DNA of 9,782 bases from Chloroflexota bacterium. Its GTDB lineage: Bacteria > Chloroflexota > Anaerolineae > UBA7937 > B3-Chlor. Both the position numbers and the translations under genes were made by a program. Below the pieces are notes generated by a model that searched no databases, was not told where the DNA came from, and saw only the letters and a program-made list of their open reading frames with translations. The stretch lies in assembly GCA_030616025.1 (NCBI GenBank), contig JAUWYD010000026.1, positions 1-9,782 on the forward strand, in the 5' to 3' direction. Below, piece by piece: positions 1 to 5,833 of this stretch (positions are counted from its first letter, which is position 1; the number at the start of each line of letters is the position of its first letter).

Positions 1-57
1 ATCCGAGTAGCTATGAACGCCGCCTTGGGCCAGGAGTTGCAGAAGTCGATCCAACAT
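1..57 (-). CDS. FeoC-like winged-helix protein, N-terminal fragment (cut by window edge)
   Basis: Only the first 19 codons lie in the window: an ATG at 57 followed by a leucine-rich helix and the stretch LAQGGVHSYSD. This pattern (MLxxLLxLLAxGGVHSxxE/D) is typical of the first helix of FeoC-like winged-helix proteins encoded after feoB. A GGAG ribosome site lies a few bases upstream (TGAGGAGA before ATG). It starts 18 bases after the feoB stop on the same strand, so it is probably the third gene of the feo operon. FeoC-like proteins act as small DNA-binding regulators or as partners of FeoB; which applies here cannot be told from 19 residues. The identification rests on position plus a short motif. 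The 75 bases left of feoB hold nothing else. Confidence 0.6.
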   Translation of the reverse strand, partial: MLDRLLQLLAQGGVHSYSD

Positions 58-75
58 TCTCCTCAGAACCCATCC

Positions 76-2067
76 TTACCCAATAAGGGCAGCCACCTGG
101 TAAACCGCTATACCCGCTCCGAAAGATACAACCAACAGGAAAGCCACACTGAATAGCGTCCACTTCCAGGAATGGGCCTCGTGGAACATCGTGGCTACTG
201 TGGCCACGCAGGGGATGAAGAGCATCTGCACCACCAGGAAACTCAAAGCCGCCGCTGGGCTGAGGATTCCGGGAAGGATCTCCGCCAAGCCTGCCTTTTC
301 ACCCGCGCGGAAGAGGATGCCCAATGAGGCGATGGCGTTCTCCTTGGCGATGAAGCTGGTGAGCAGGGCCACCATCATCCTCCAGCTTAACCCCATCAAC
401 GCACCAAGGGGGGCCAGAAACTGGCCAATTCGAGCCAAGTAACTGGTCTCTATCTTCCCGGTCGGTAGGATCGAAAGCCCCCAAAGCACCACTGACATAA
501 CCAGGATCACCGTGCCAGCCCGCTTGAAGAAGGAGAGGGAGCGTTGCCACACGAGGAGGCCAATGGTGCGCCAATTGGGCACATGGTAGAGAGGGAGTTC
601 CATGATAAAGGCGGCTCGCTCGTCACCGAAGGCGACTCTGTTGATGATTATGCCCGAGATGGCCAGAACCACCAGACTCAAGCCCACCAGCCCCCAAGCC
701 ACGATTGGGGCTGCGGCGCCGAAAAACAGGGGCGTGATAAAGGCCAAGACCACCATTCTGGCCGTGCAGGGCACGAGCGGGGCCAGCATAATCGTGAGCA
801 ACCGTCCACGCCGCGACTCGATCACCCGCGTGCCCATCACCGCTGGCACATTGCAGCCGAAGCCCAGGAACAAGGGCAGAAAGCTCTTCCCATGCAGCCC
901 CATCAAGTGCATGAAACGGTCCATCACATACCCAGCACGAGCCATGTACCCCATATCCTCCAACAAGCCCATAGAGGCAAAGAAGATGAGCAGGATGGGT
1001 ATGAAGGTGAGCACCGTTCCCACCCCACCGATAATGCCATCAATGAGCAGGCCTCTCAGCCAACCGGGACCGCCGATCAATGCAGCGCTCATCAATCGGG
1101 CGCTGGCCTCCACCACATGAGTACTCAGCAAATCCTGCAAGGGCGCGCCGACGGTGTAGGTCACCGAGAACACTAGCCCCAAAATGCCCGCCAGGATAAC
1201 CAAACCCCAGAAAGGATGGGTGGCCCAACGGTCCAGTCTTTCGGTGAGTGTAATCTGCCCCACTCCAGGCCGCACCAAGGCGGCGCGGGTCATACGCCCG
1301 ATCCAATCATACCGGCCGCTGGCCACGGCCACTATCGCATCCTCATGGTCCATCAGAATAGCGTGCACCCTCTCCCATATGTCCTCGGGGAGGCAGTCCT
1401 TCATCAGGCGCATGATCTCATCGTCCCCCTCCAGAAGCTTGAGAGACACCCAACTAACCGGATACGGGTCCGGCACACGAGAGACGATGAGGTCCTGTAT
1501 CTCCTCCAAGACGGCGCGATGATCATCCCTGATCTTCGGTCTCTTGGGCTCGTGGGCCGTCCCGTCCTGAACCATCTCATCAATGGTCTCGACCAACTGG
1601 CGTATTCCCTGATTCTTGCTAGCGACCATGGGCACCACGGGTATGCCCAAGGCTGCCTCAAGCACCTCAGGCTCAATTTGTATGCCCTGTTGCTCCGCCA
1701 CATCTATCATATTCAGAGCCAGGATGACTGGGGATGGGAGAGGCAACAACTCAGCCACCAGATACAGATTACGCTCCATGGCAGATGCATCTATGACTGC
1801 CACCACCACATCGGGCTGGTCTTTGATGATGTAGTCACGGGCTATTAGCTCCTCAGCAGAGTTGGCCGTGAGGCTGTAGGTGCCGGGCAAGTCCACGATG
1901 TGAACCACAATGCCGTTGTGAGAATAGGTGCCTTTCTTCCGCTCCACGGTTTTCCCCGGCCAGTTTCCCACATGTTGACTGAGCCCCGTCAGCAGATTAA
2001 ACAGGGTGGACTTGCCCACGTTCGGCTGGCCAGCCAAGGCCACGGTTATGGTCTTCTTCTCAGCCAT
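76..2067 (-). CDS. feoB: Ferrous iron transport protein B (GTPase-coupled Fe2+ permease)
   Basis: FeoB is the inner-membrane Fe2+ importer of anaerobes. The 663-residue product has a cytosolic G domain with all its motifs: G1 GQPNVGKS (13-20), G2 region GNWPGKTVE (34-42), G3 DLPG (59-62), G4 NMID (119-122) and G5 ASK (149-151). A helical spacer domain (about 170-275) follows, then a polytopic membrane domain from about 285. Both Gate repeats are visible: GCNVPAVMGTR (404-414, with the conserved Cys405) and the PCTARM core (433-438). ENAIASLG (576-583) and FIPCVAT (617-623) are further conserved pieces. Length is within the family range, somewhat shorter than the 773-residue E. coli protein. 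The ATG is preceded by AGGGG at a normal distance and lies 27 bases after feoA, so the two are co-transcribed. The gene looks intact. Confidence 0.97.
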   Translation of the reverse strand: MAEKKTITVALAGQPNVGKSTLFNLLTGLSQHVGNWPGKTVERKKGTYSHNGIVVHIVDLPGTYSLTANSAEELIARDYIIKDQPDVVVAVIDASAMERNLYLVAELLPLPSPVILALNMIDVAEQQGIQIEPEVLEAALGIPVVPMVASKNQGIRQLVETIDEMVQDGTAHEPKRPKIRDDHRAVLEEIQDLIVSRVPDPYPVSWVSLKLLEGDDEIMRLMKDCLPEDIWERVHAILMDHEDAIVAVASGRYDWIGRMTRAALVRPGVGQITLTERLDRWATHPFWGLVILAGILGLVFSVTYTVGAPLQDLLSTHVVEASARLMSAALIGGPGWLRGLLIDGIIGGVGTVLTFIPILLIFFASMGLLEDMGYMARAGYVMDRFMHLMGLHGKSFLPLFLGFGCNVPAVMGTRVIESRRGRLLTIMLAPLVPCTARMVVLAFITPLFFGAAAPIVAWGLVGLSLVVLAISGIIINRVAFGDERAAFIMELPLYHVPNWRTIGLLVWQRSLSFFKRAGTVILVMSVVLWGLSILPTGKIETSYLARIGQFLAPLGALMGLSWRMMVALLTSFIAKENAIASLGILFRAGEKAGLAEILPGILSPAAALSFLVVQMLFIPCVATVATMFHEAHSWKWTLFSVAFLLVVSFGAGIAVYQVAALIG

Positions 2068-2094
2068 GTCTACAGCCCCTGAGCTTTCGAGAGA

Positions 2095-2379
2095 TCACTG
2101 CTGTCCGTTCAGTCTCCTTATCCGTACCTTGGCCGCCTCACCCCGCCCCAAGGCTATGCGCGTGTCCCGGATGCTGACTATGACCGGGCCATGGCCGAAG
2201 TTCTGCACCATGGTCACCCGGGCGTCCGGGGTGAAGCCCAGAACTGATAGACGACTCACCAGGCCATGGCCAGCCTGTATGTCATGGACGATACCCGTTG
2301 CCCCTTTCTGCAAGCCGCCGAGCCGTATCAAGCCCAACTCCGTATCAGTCGGTATCAGTGGGAACATAGTCTTTCTCAT
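2095..2379 (-). CDS. feoA: Ferrous iron transport protein A (SH3-like FeoB partner)
   Basis: Small SH3-like cytosolic protein required for FeoB activity. The family pattern is clear: LGGLQKGATGIV (20-31), then LVSRLSVLGFTPDARVTMV (40-58), then PVIVSIRDTRIALGRGEAAKVRI (65-87), matching the usual FeoA order of G-x-G turn, L-x-x-LGF-x-PG-type turn, and a final strand with R-x-x-x-LG/R. From the ATG at 2379 the product is 94 residues, about 15 longer than usual. A TTG at 2331 preceded by GGAG with 6-base spacing would give 78 residues, the usual length, and would place the start 13 bases after the stop of the upstream small ORF. The ATG start instead overlaps that ORF by 35 bases. I keep the longer form as the conventional call but regard the TTG as a real alternative. 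Confidence 0.93.
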   Translation of the reverse strand: MRKTMFPLIPTDTELGLIRLGGLQKGATGIVHDIQAGHGLVSRLSVLGFTPDARVTMVQNFGHGPVIVSIRDTRIALGRGEAAKVRIRRLNGQQ

Positions 2380-2470
2380 ACTCCCTGACCTTGCTGACTA
2401 CCAGATCTGCGTGTTTCCTGGCATCGAAAGGCGGGCCACGAGTAGCCAACACCTCCCAAGTCTCCTTCAT
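2345..2470 (-). CDS. Small 41-residue ORF leading the feo operon, unrecognised
   Basis: An ATG at 2470 sits just after a very strong purine-rich ribosome site (GGGAGGGGGGAGA). The frame runs 41 codons to a TGA at 2345-2347. The product starts MKETWEVLATRGPPFDA and continues with a charged stretch KVREYEKDYVPTDTD; it has no Cys, signal peptide or membrane helix. It is the first start codon downstream of the consensus feo promoter, about 65 bases from the likely transcription start. Its stop is followed by GGAG and a TTG that could be the true feoA start, which suggests translational coupling. I do not recognise a family. It could be a small FeoAB partner or a leader peptide. The Shine-Dalgarno and position are seen directly; the function is unknown. 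Confidence 0.55.
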   Translation of the reverse strand: MKETWEVLATRGPPFDARKHADLVVSKVREYEKDYVPTDTD

Positions 2471-2539
2471 TCTCCCCCCTCCCTTATCCAACGGATCGGC
2501 TCTCCAGGTCGTTAGTGCAAATAGTTCCTATTCTTAGCT

Positions 2540-2568
2540 ATTATAGGCCATTTCATGCGATTTGTCAA
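2540..2568 (-). promoter_or_regulatory. Perfect-consensus sigma70 promoter of the feo operon
   Basis: Reading leftwards, TTGACA (2568-2563) is followed by exactly 17 bases and then TATAAT (2545-2540). Both hexamers match the consensus fully. The expected transcription start is near 2533, about 60 bases before the small leader ORF. An imperfect inverted repeat, CCTAT (2527-2531) and ATAGG (2543-2547), overlaps the -10 box and the start site and is a plausible repressor site. So strong a promoter would normally need a repressor; the Fur-type protein encoded at 7988 is one candidate, by inference. Confidence 0.85.
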
Positions 2569-2592
2569 GCATGAGAGTCTTAACGATCTTCA

Positions 2593-2970
2593 ATGGGGGC
2601 ACTCGTGCTCAACCATTCTCTTCCTAACACGATGATCGATCCCAGACAGTGGGCGACCATGGCTCCGTTGAGGAGACAAGGTTGGACTCTTCAGAGGATA
2701 GCAGGGGGCTTCTGCGCAAGCCAGCAGCGTATCCATCAGATCGTCTAGGCTCGCGCGTGTAGACCCACAGATTGGCCTTTCGCCAAGGACTGCGCGAGGT
2801 ATGGAGTGGACGAGCGTGTGTCTGAACCGGCCAAGATAGTGCTCTGTTGGAGCGGCCTAGCTGGCCTGGCGGAGTGCCAGTGTTGCCGAAGCCATGCGTT
2901 TCCGCTTCAGCGCAGACGTGAGCGCCGTCGTCATTTTGGCGCACACGCTCGCAACGCCCCCAAGACCTGA
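2593..2970 (+). pseudogene. Decayed helix-turn-helix gene with in-frame stop
   Basis: This otherwise gene-free stretch has a plus-strand frame, from ATG at 2593 or 2632, encoding DPRQWATMAPLRRQGWTLQR followed by IAGGFCASQQRIHQIV. The pattern (LRxxGWTLQxIAxxxxxSxQRIHQIV) is that of a resolvase-like or sigma-region-4-like helix-turn-helix. A TAG at 2746-2748 ends it directly after the HTH. The same frame then stays open for 73 more codons to a TGA at 2968-2970 and includes a Cys-rich piece (CQCCRSH). No ribosome site precedes either ATG. I read it as a dead DNA-binding gene. The HTH resemblance is seen by eye; the rest is inference. It could instead be a functional 51-residue HTH peptide. Confidence 0.4.
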
Positions 2971-3070
2971 GCCGATCCGTATTGGGCCGCAGCTAAACCT
3001 GTGCCTGGAGCAAGGATGAACACACGGCGCACGTCTAGGATTGTGATGGCGCCCTCCTTGTGGTCGGGCA

Positions 3071-3084
3071 ATGCTGGCCAGCAT
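3071..3084. repeat. 14-bp perfect palindrome
   Basis: ATGCTGGCCAGCAT is identical to its reverse complement. It lies about 70 bases upstream of the -35 box of the rightward promoter, in a stretch (2971-3155) where I see no gene. It could be an operator or simply chance; no second copy was found in the window. Confidence 0.35.
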
Positions 3085-3155
3085 CCCCCCATCCACTAGG
3101 CCTCAAGCATTCTTGGTCCCTTCCCGGCGTCACCGATTCGTTCCCCTGGCCCAAC

Positions 3156-3184
3156 TTGACAAATCCCATAAGATAATATATAAT
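3156..3184 (+). promoter_or_regulatory. Perfect-consensus sigma70 promoter of the padR-mrp-nifX cluster
   Basis: TTGACA (3156-3161), 17 bases, TATAAT (3179-3184): both hexamers are perfect. The spacer is AT-rich and begins with the same bases as the feo promoter spacer (AATC, one mismatch, CAT). The segment from CATA (3167) to TATG (3188) is an imperfect palindrome over the -10 region and includes GATAAT (3172-3177), a Fur half-site-like hexamer. PadR proteins commonly bind AT-rich dyads at their own promoter, so autoregulation is likely by inference. The leader to the padR start is about 45 bases and contains GATAA (3201-3205) and TTATC (3218-3222) as a second small dyad. Confidence 0.85.
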
Positions 3185-3238
3185 ATATGTGCAGAATGTC
3201 GATAACGGCAACACGCATTATCCGCGAAGGAGTCAGTC

Positions 3239-3676
3239 ATGCCACGGGGCAGAGGATGGAGAAGAAGATGCAGAGCCGGCGCGTGGGTTCAAAGAATAAG
3301 CCGCTTCATGGAGCCGTGCTTGCTGCTGCTCCTGCACCGAGGTGGCAGCCATGGGTACGATCTCCTTGAGAGGCTCAAGGAGTTCGGTTTCGCGGAGGAG
3401 ACCGTCGATTCCAGTGTGGTCTACCGCTCCCTGCGGGACCTGGAGAGCCGAGCGTTGGTGACGTCCACCTGGGATACCGAAGGCGGCGGCCCCGCCCGCA
3501 GGGTGTACCAGCTCACACCAGAAGGAGATCAATACTTGGGCTGGTGGATTGGCGGTTTGCGGGAGACCAGGAGTGTGCTGGACCGCTTCCTCCAGGCGTA
3601 TGAAGAACATATGAAATTGGGGAACCACGTACCAGACGAAAGGATGGCAGAAGTTGATCACCGAATCTCAAGTTGA
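3239..3676 (+). CDS. PadR-family winged-helix transcriptional regulator
   Basis: The 145-residue product has a basic Arg/Gly-rich N-terminus (MPRGRGWRRRCRAG) followed by a PadR winged helix: EPCLLLLLHRGGSHGYDLLE (25-44) is the first helix with the family's HGYDL signature, DSSVVYRSLRDLESRALV (57-74) is the recognition helix region, and the wing has GPARRVYQLTPEG (84-96). A helical C-terminal segment (to about 125) would dimerise. AAGGAG lies 6 bases before the ATG at 3239. It is the first gene after the strong promoter and its last 23 bases overlap the start of the Mrp gene, so it is co-translated with its likely targets and probably represses its own operon. The ligand is unknown; its single Cys pair (C11, C27) is not an obvious metal site. 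Confidence 0.9.
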   Translation: MPRGRGWRRRCRAGAWVQRISRFMEPCLLLLLHRGGSHGYDLLERLKEFGFAEETVDSSVVYRSLRDLESRALVTSTWDTEGGGPARRVYQLTPEGDQYLGWWIGGLRETRSVLDRFLQAYEEHMKLGNHVPDERMAEVDHRISS

Positions 3677-4739
3677 GGAAGCCCTGTCGCAGGTCATGGA
3701 CCCCGAACTGGGCCGTGACCTCGTCGAACTGGGCATGATCAGAGATATGAGGATCGAAGACAGCGAGGTGAGATTCACTATTGCCTTGACCACTCTGGAC
3801 TATAGCTTTGAGAATCAACTGCTGTCGCAAGCCAAGGCAGCGGTCTCGGCCTTGGATGGGGTGCAGAAAGTAGAGATAGAATTGGCGGAGATGAGCACCC
3901 AGGGGCGACGACGAGCCTTCGCAAAGGCGCAACCAGCCCAGGAAGCAAGCTCCCCGTTGGCTCAAAAGCTGAATGACGTCAAGCACGTGATAGCAGTCAT
4001 GAGCGGCAAGGGCGGCGTAGGCAAGTCGTTGGTGAGCAGTCTTCTGGCCGTAGCCTTGCGACGGGAGGGGCAAGAGGTCGGTGTCTTGGATGCAGACATC
4101 ACTGGCCCCAGCATTCCCAAGATGTTCGGCATTCATGGTCACCCGGTGGCCAATCCCCTCGGCATCCTGCCTGTAGAGAGCTCTCTGGACATCAAGGTCA
4201 TGTCCATCAACCTGCTGCTACCGAGCGAGGATGACGCCGTTGTCTGGCGCGGGCCCCTCATCAGTGGAGCTATCAAGCAGTTCTGGGAGGAGGTCATATG
4301 GGGTCGGTTGGATACCCTGGTGGTGGATCTGCCCCCAGGCACATCTGATGCTTCATTGACCGTGATGCAATCAATGCCCCTCAGTGGCATTGTGCTTGTC
4401 ACGTCGCCACAAGCTCTGGCGGGCATGGTGGTACGAAAAGCGGCGAAGATGACCCAGCATCTCGGCATTCCAATCCTCGGTGTGGTAGAAAACATGAGCT
4501 ACTTTGCCGCTCCAGATACCGGCAAGCGATACGATATCTTCGGCCCCAGCCATGCCAGAGAGACAGCAACCCAGTTAGGTGTGCCTTTCCTGGGGCAGCT
4601 ACCCTTGGATCCCCAGATAGCGGAGTTAAGCGATGAAGGGCGCATCGAGGAGTATGAGCTGGAAGCCTTCATCCCCATCGCCCAGACCTTAATAACGACG
4701 GCACCGGAGGCCAGGCGTCCGCCACCTCTGAACTCGTAG
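3654..4739 (+). CDS. Mrp/ApbC/Nbp35-type P-loop ATPase with N-terminal MIP18 domain, cysteine-free
   Basis: Mrp proteins are ATPases that carry or insert Fe-S clusters. Residues 1-85 form a MIP18/DUF59 domain (MDPELGRDLVELGMI at 15-29). The ATPase follows with GKGGVGKS (118-125), LDADITGPS (145-153) and DLPPGTSD (225-232). The start is TTG at 3654, set by homology to the beginning of the MIP18 domain and by AAAGGA upstream; no in-frame ATG precedes it. Length (361) is normal. Unusually, the 361 residues contain no cysteine: the place of the CPxC motif that binds the bridging cluster reads NMSYFAAPDTGKRYDIFG (280-297), and the MIP18 Cys is replaced in LTTLDYSFENQL (46-57). The ATPase looks active, but canonical cluster binding is not possible. 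The separate NifX-like gene follows after 28 bases, echoing the Mrp-NifX fusion called MrpORP. Confidence 0.93.
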   Translation: MITESQVEEALSQVMDPELGRDLVELGMIRDMRIEDSEVRFTIALTTLDYSFENQLLSQAKAAVSALDGVQKVEIELAEMSTQGRRRAFAKAQPAQEASSPLAQKLNDVKHVIAVMSGKGGVGKSLVSSLLAVALRREGQEVGVLDADITGPSIPKMFGIHGHPVANPLGILPVESSLDIKVMSINLLLPSEDDAVVWRGPLISGAIKQFWEEVIWGRLDTLVVDLPPGTSDASLTVMQSMPLSGIVLVTSPQALAGMVVRKAAKMTQHLGIPILGVVENMSYFAAPDTGKRYDIFGPSHARETATQLGVPFLGQLPLDPQIAELSDEGRIEEYELEAFIPIAQTLITTAPEARRPPPLNS

Positions 4740-4767
4740 AAATATCTTTGCACGGAGGGCATCAAAT

Positions 4768-5163
4768 ATGAAGATCGCAGCGATCACCGATGATGGGAAA
4801 ATCATCAGCCAGCATTTTGGGCGAGCCCCATTCTACGCTGTACTTACCATCGAGAATAGTCAAATCGTCAAGCGGGAAATGCGCGACAAGTTGGGCCACC
4901 AACAGTTCGTCCACGAAGAGGGTCATCTGGATGAGCAAGGGCGGCATGGCTTTGGCCCAGACAGCCAGGATCGCCATGCGGCCATGGCCAGAGCCATCAG
5001 TGATTGCGATGTGCTCCTTTGCCGAGGCATGGGCTGGGGAGCCTACGAGAGCATGAAGCAAAGCGGGATCCAGACCATCGTCACCGACATCACCAACATC
5101 GAGGAGGCGCTACAAGCCTATCTTGATGGCACCATTGTTGACCGCATCGACATGTTGCATTGA
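4768..5163 (+). CDS. NifX/NifB-type cofactor-binding domain protein, copy 1
   Basis: This 131-residue protein has the dinitrogenase iron-molybdenum cofactor (NifX/NafY/ORP) fold signature: MKIAAITDDG at the start, ISQHFGRAPFY (13-23), and a C-terminal DCDVLLCRGMGWGAYESMK followed by the Gly-Ile strand and EEALQAYLDG. Family members hold metal-sulfur clusters (FeMo-co precursors, the Mo-Cu cluster of Orange Protein). A His-rich insertion (about 44-70, with HQQF, HEEGH, RHG) lies between the two halves. GGAGGG lies 8 bases before the ATG. It follows the Mrp gene closely and is about two-thirds identical (82 of 124 positions by hand count) to the product at 5321. No nitrogenase gene is present, so a role in Mo or Fe-S cluster carriage rather than N2 fixation is inferred. 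Confidence 0.92.
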   Translation: MKIAAITDDGKIISQHFGRAPFYAVLTIENSQIVKREMRDKLGHQQFVHEEGHLDEQGRHGFGPDSQDRHAAMARAISDCDVLLCRGMGWGAYESMKQSGIQTIVTDITNIEEALQAYLDGTIVDRIDMLH

Positions 5164-5192
5164 GCCGACTTCGTCGAAAGGGAGTGTTGAGA

Positions 5193-5306
5193 ATGCCTAG
5201 GTTGGGTAGAGGGCGAGGCCTTCATCCGCGTCGCCCACGGCCTAATCAAGACCGCGCCGGACCGCAGGCGTCCGCCGCCCCTGAAGCCACAGAGGAATCT
5301 TGGTGA
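5193..5306 (+). pseudogene. Chimeric fossil: start of RG-rich small gene joined to end of an mrp gene
   Basis: The first nine codons (MPRLGRGRG, preceded by AAAGGGAG) match the start of the small gene at 5749 (MPRFGRGRG) and its ribosome site. From about 5215 the DNA instead matches the last 75 bases of the Mrp gene (about 4661-4736), ungapped and roughly three-quarters identical by eye. Read in the Mrp frame it gives AFIRVAHGLIKTAP and RRRPPPL, against AFIPIAQTLITTAP and RRPPPL in the intact gene. The join falls at a shared GAGGC/GAAGC. Read from its own ATG the chimera is a 37-codon ORF ending in TGA at 5304-5306. The simplest history is tandem duplication of mrp-nifX-small gene, then deletion from inside the first small gene to near the end of the second mrp. 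Whether the 37-residue peptide is made is unknown. Confidence 0.8.
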
Positions 5307-5320
5307 AAAGGGTATCAGAC

Positions 5321-5833
5321 ATGAAGATCGCAGCGATCACCGATGATGGAATAACTATCAGCCAGCATTTTGGGCGAGCTCCCTACTACATCGTGGTCAC
5401 TATTGAGAACAACGAAATCGCCAAGCGTGAGATGCGTGACAAGCCGAGCCACCATCAGTTCGCACACCAACAATGTGAGCCGAACGACCGAGAGCGTCGC
5501 GGCTTCGGCCCCAGCAGCCAAGCCAAGCATGCGGCCATGGCAAATGGCATTGCGGATTGCGATGCGCTCCTCTGCCAAGGTATGGGCTGGGGGGCCCATG
5601 AGAGCATGAAGGAACACGGCATCCCGGTCGTCGTCACGGACATCGCCAACGTCGAGGCTGCAATACAGTCGTATCTCAACGGCATCATGGTTGATCGCCC
5701 GAGAGGTTGCCCGTACCAAACTGCACGAATGGAAAGGAGGTGTCATGAATGCCAAGATTCGGTAGAGGACGCGGGAGAGGTTTCGGTCGAGGCTACTGGC
5801 CGGGCGCGGGCTTCGGGCGAGGCTTTGGCGTAG
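5321..5833 (+). CDS. NifX/NifB-type cofactor-binding domain protein, copy 2, with run-on tail
   Basis: Paralogue of the product at 4768 with the same landmarks: MKIAAITDDG, ISQHFGRAPYY, DCDALLCQGMGWGAHESMK and a closing YLNGIMVDR. I start at the ATG at 5321, which aligns exactly with copy 1; a TTG at 5300 would add seven residues that copy 1 lacks. Copy 1 stops eight codons after its VDR; here the stop is gone and the frame runs about 45 residues further, reading out of frame through the start of the next gene by 85 bases. The tail has CPYQTA and CHEC but is mostly Glu/Ala/Arg and looks accidental. The region between the halves has QQCEPNDRERR in place of the His-rich segment of copy 1. The NifX domain should fold and bind a metal cluster, as inferred for copy 1. 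Confidence 0.9.
   Translation: MKIAAITDDGITISQHFGRAPYYIVVTIENNEIAKREMRDKPSHHQFAHQQCEPNDRERRGFGPSSQAKHAAMANGIADCDALLCQGMGWGAHESMKEHGIPVVVTDIANVEAAIQSYLNGIMVDRPRGCPYQTARMERRCHECQDSVEDAGEVSVEATGRARASGEALA

Noticed and set aside
544..1176. Long plus-strand open frame (210 codons) opposite feoB, and similar ones at 602-1120 and 1216-1848
   Set aside because: They lie fully antisense to an intact feoB and have His/Gln/Pro-rich composition typical of shadow frames; no family motif is present.
3071..3084. 14-bp perfect palindrome as a major regulatory finding
   Set aside because: It is single copy in the window, is about 70 bases upstream of the promoter, and may be chance; I list it only as a repeat.
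2624..3096. Minus-strand frames of 106 and 79 codons in the intergenic region
   Set aside because: No ribosome site and no recognisable motif. They overlap the plus-strand frame with the clearer helix-turn-helix signal.
3513..4142. Minus-strand open frame of 209 codons opposite the padR and mrp genes
   Set aside because: It is antisense to two well-supported genes and has no family resemblance.
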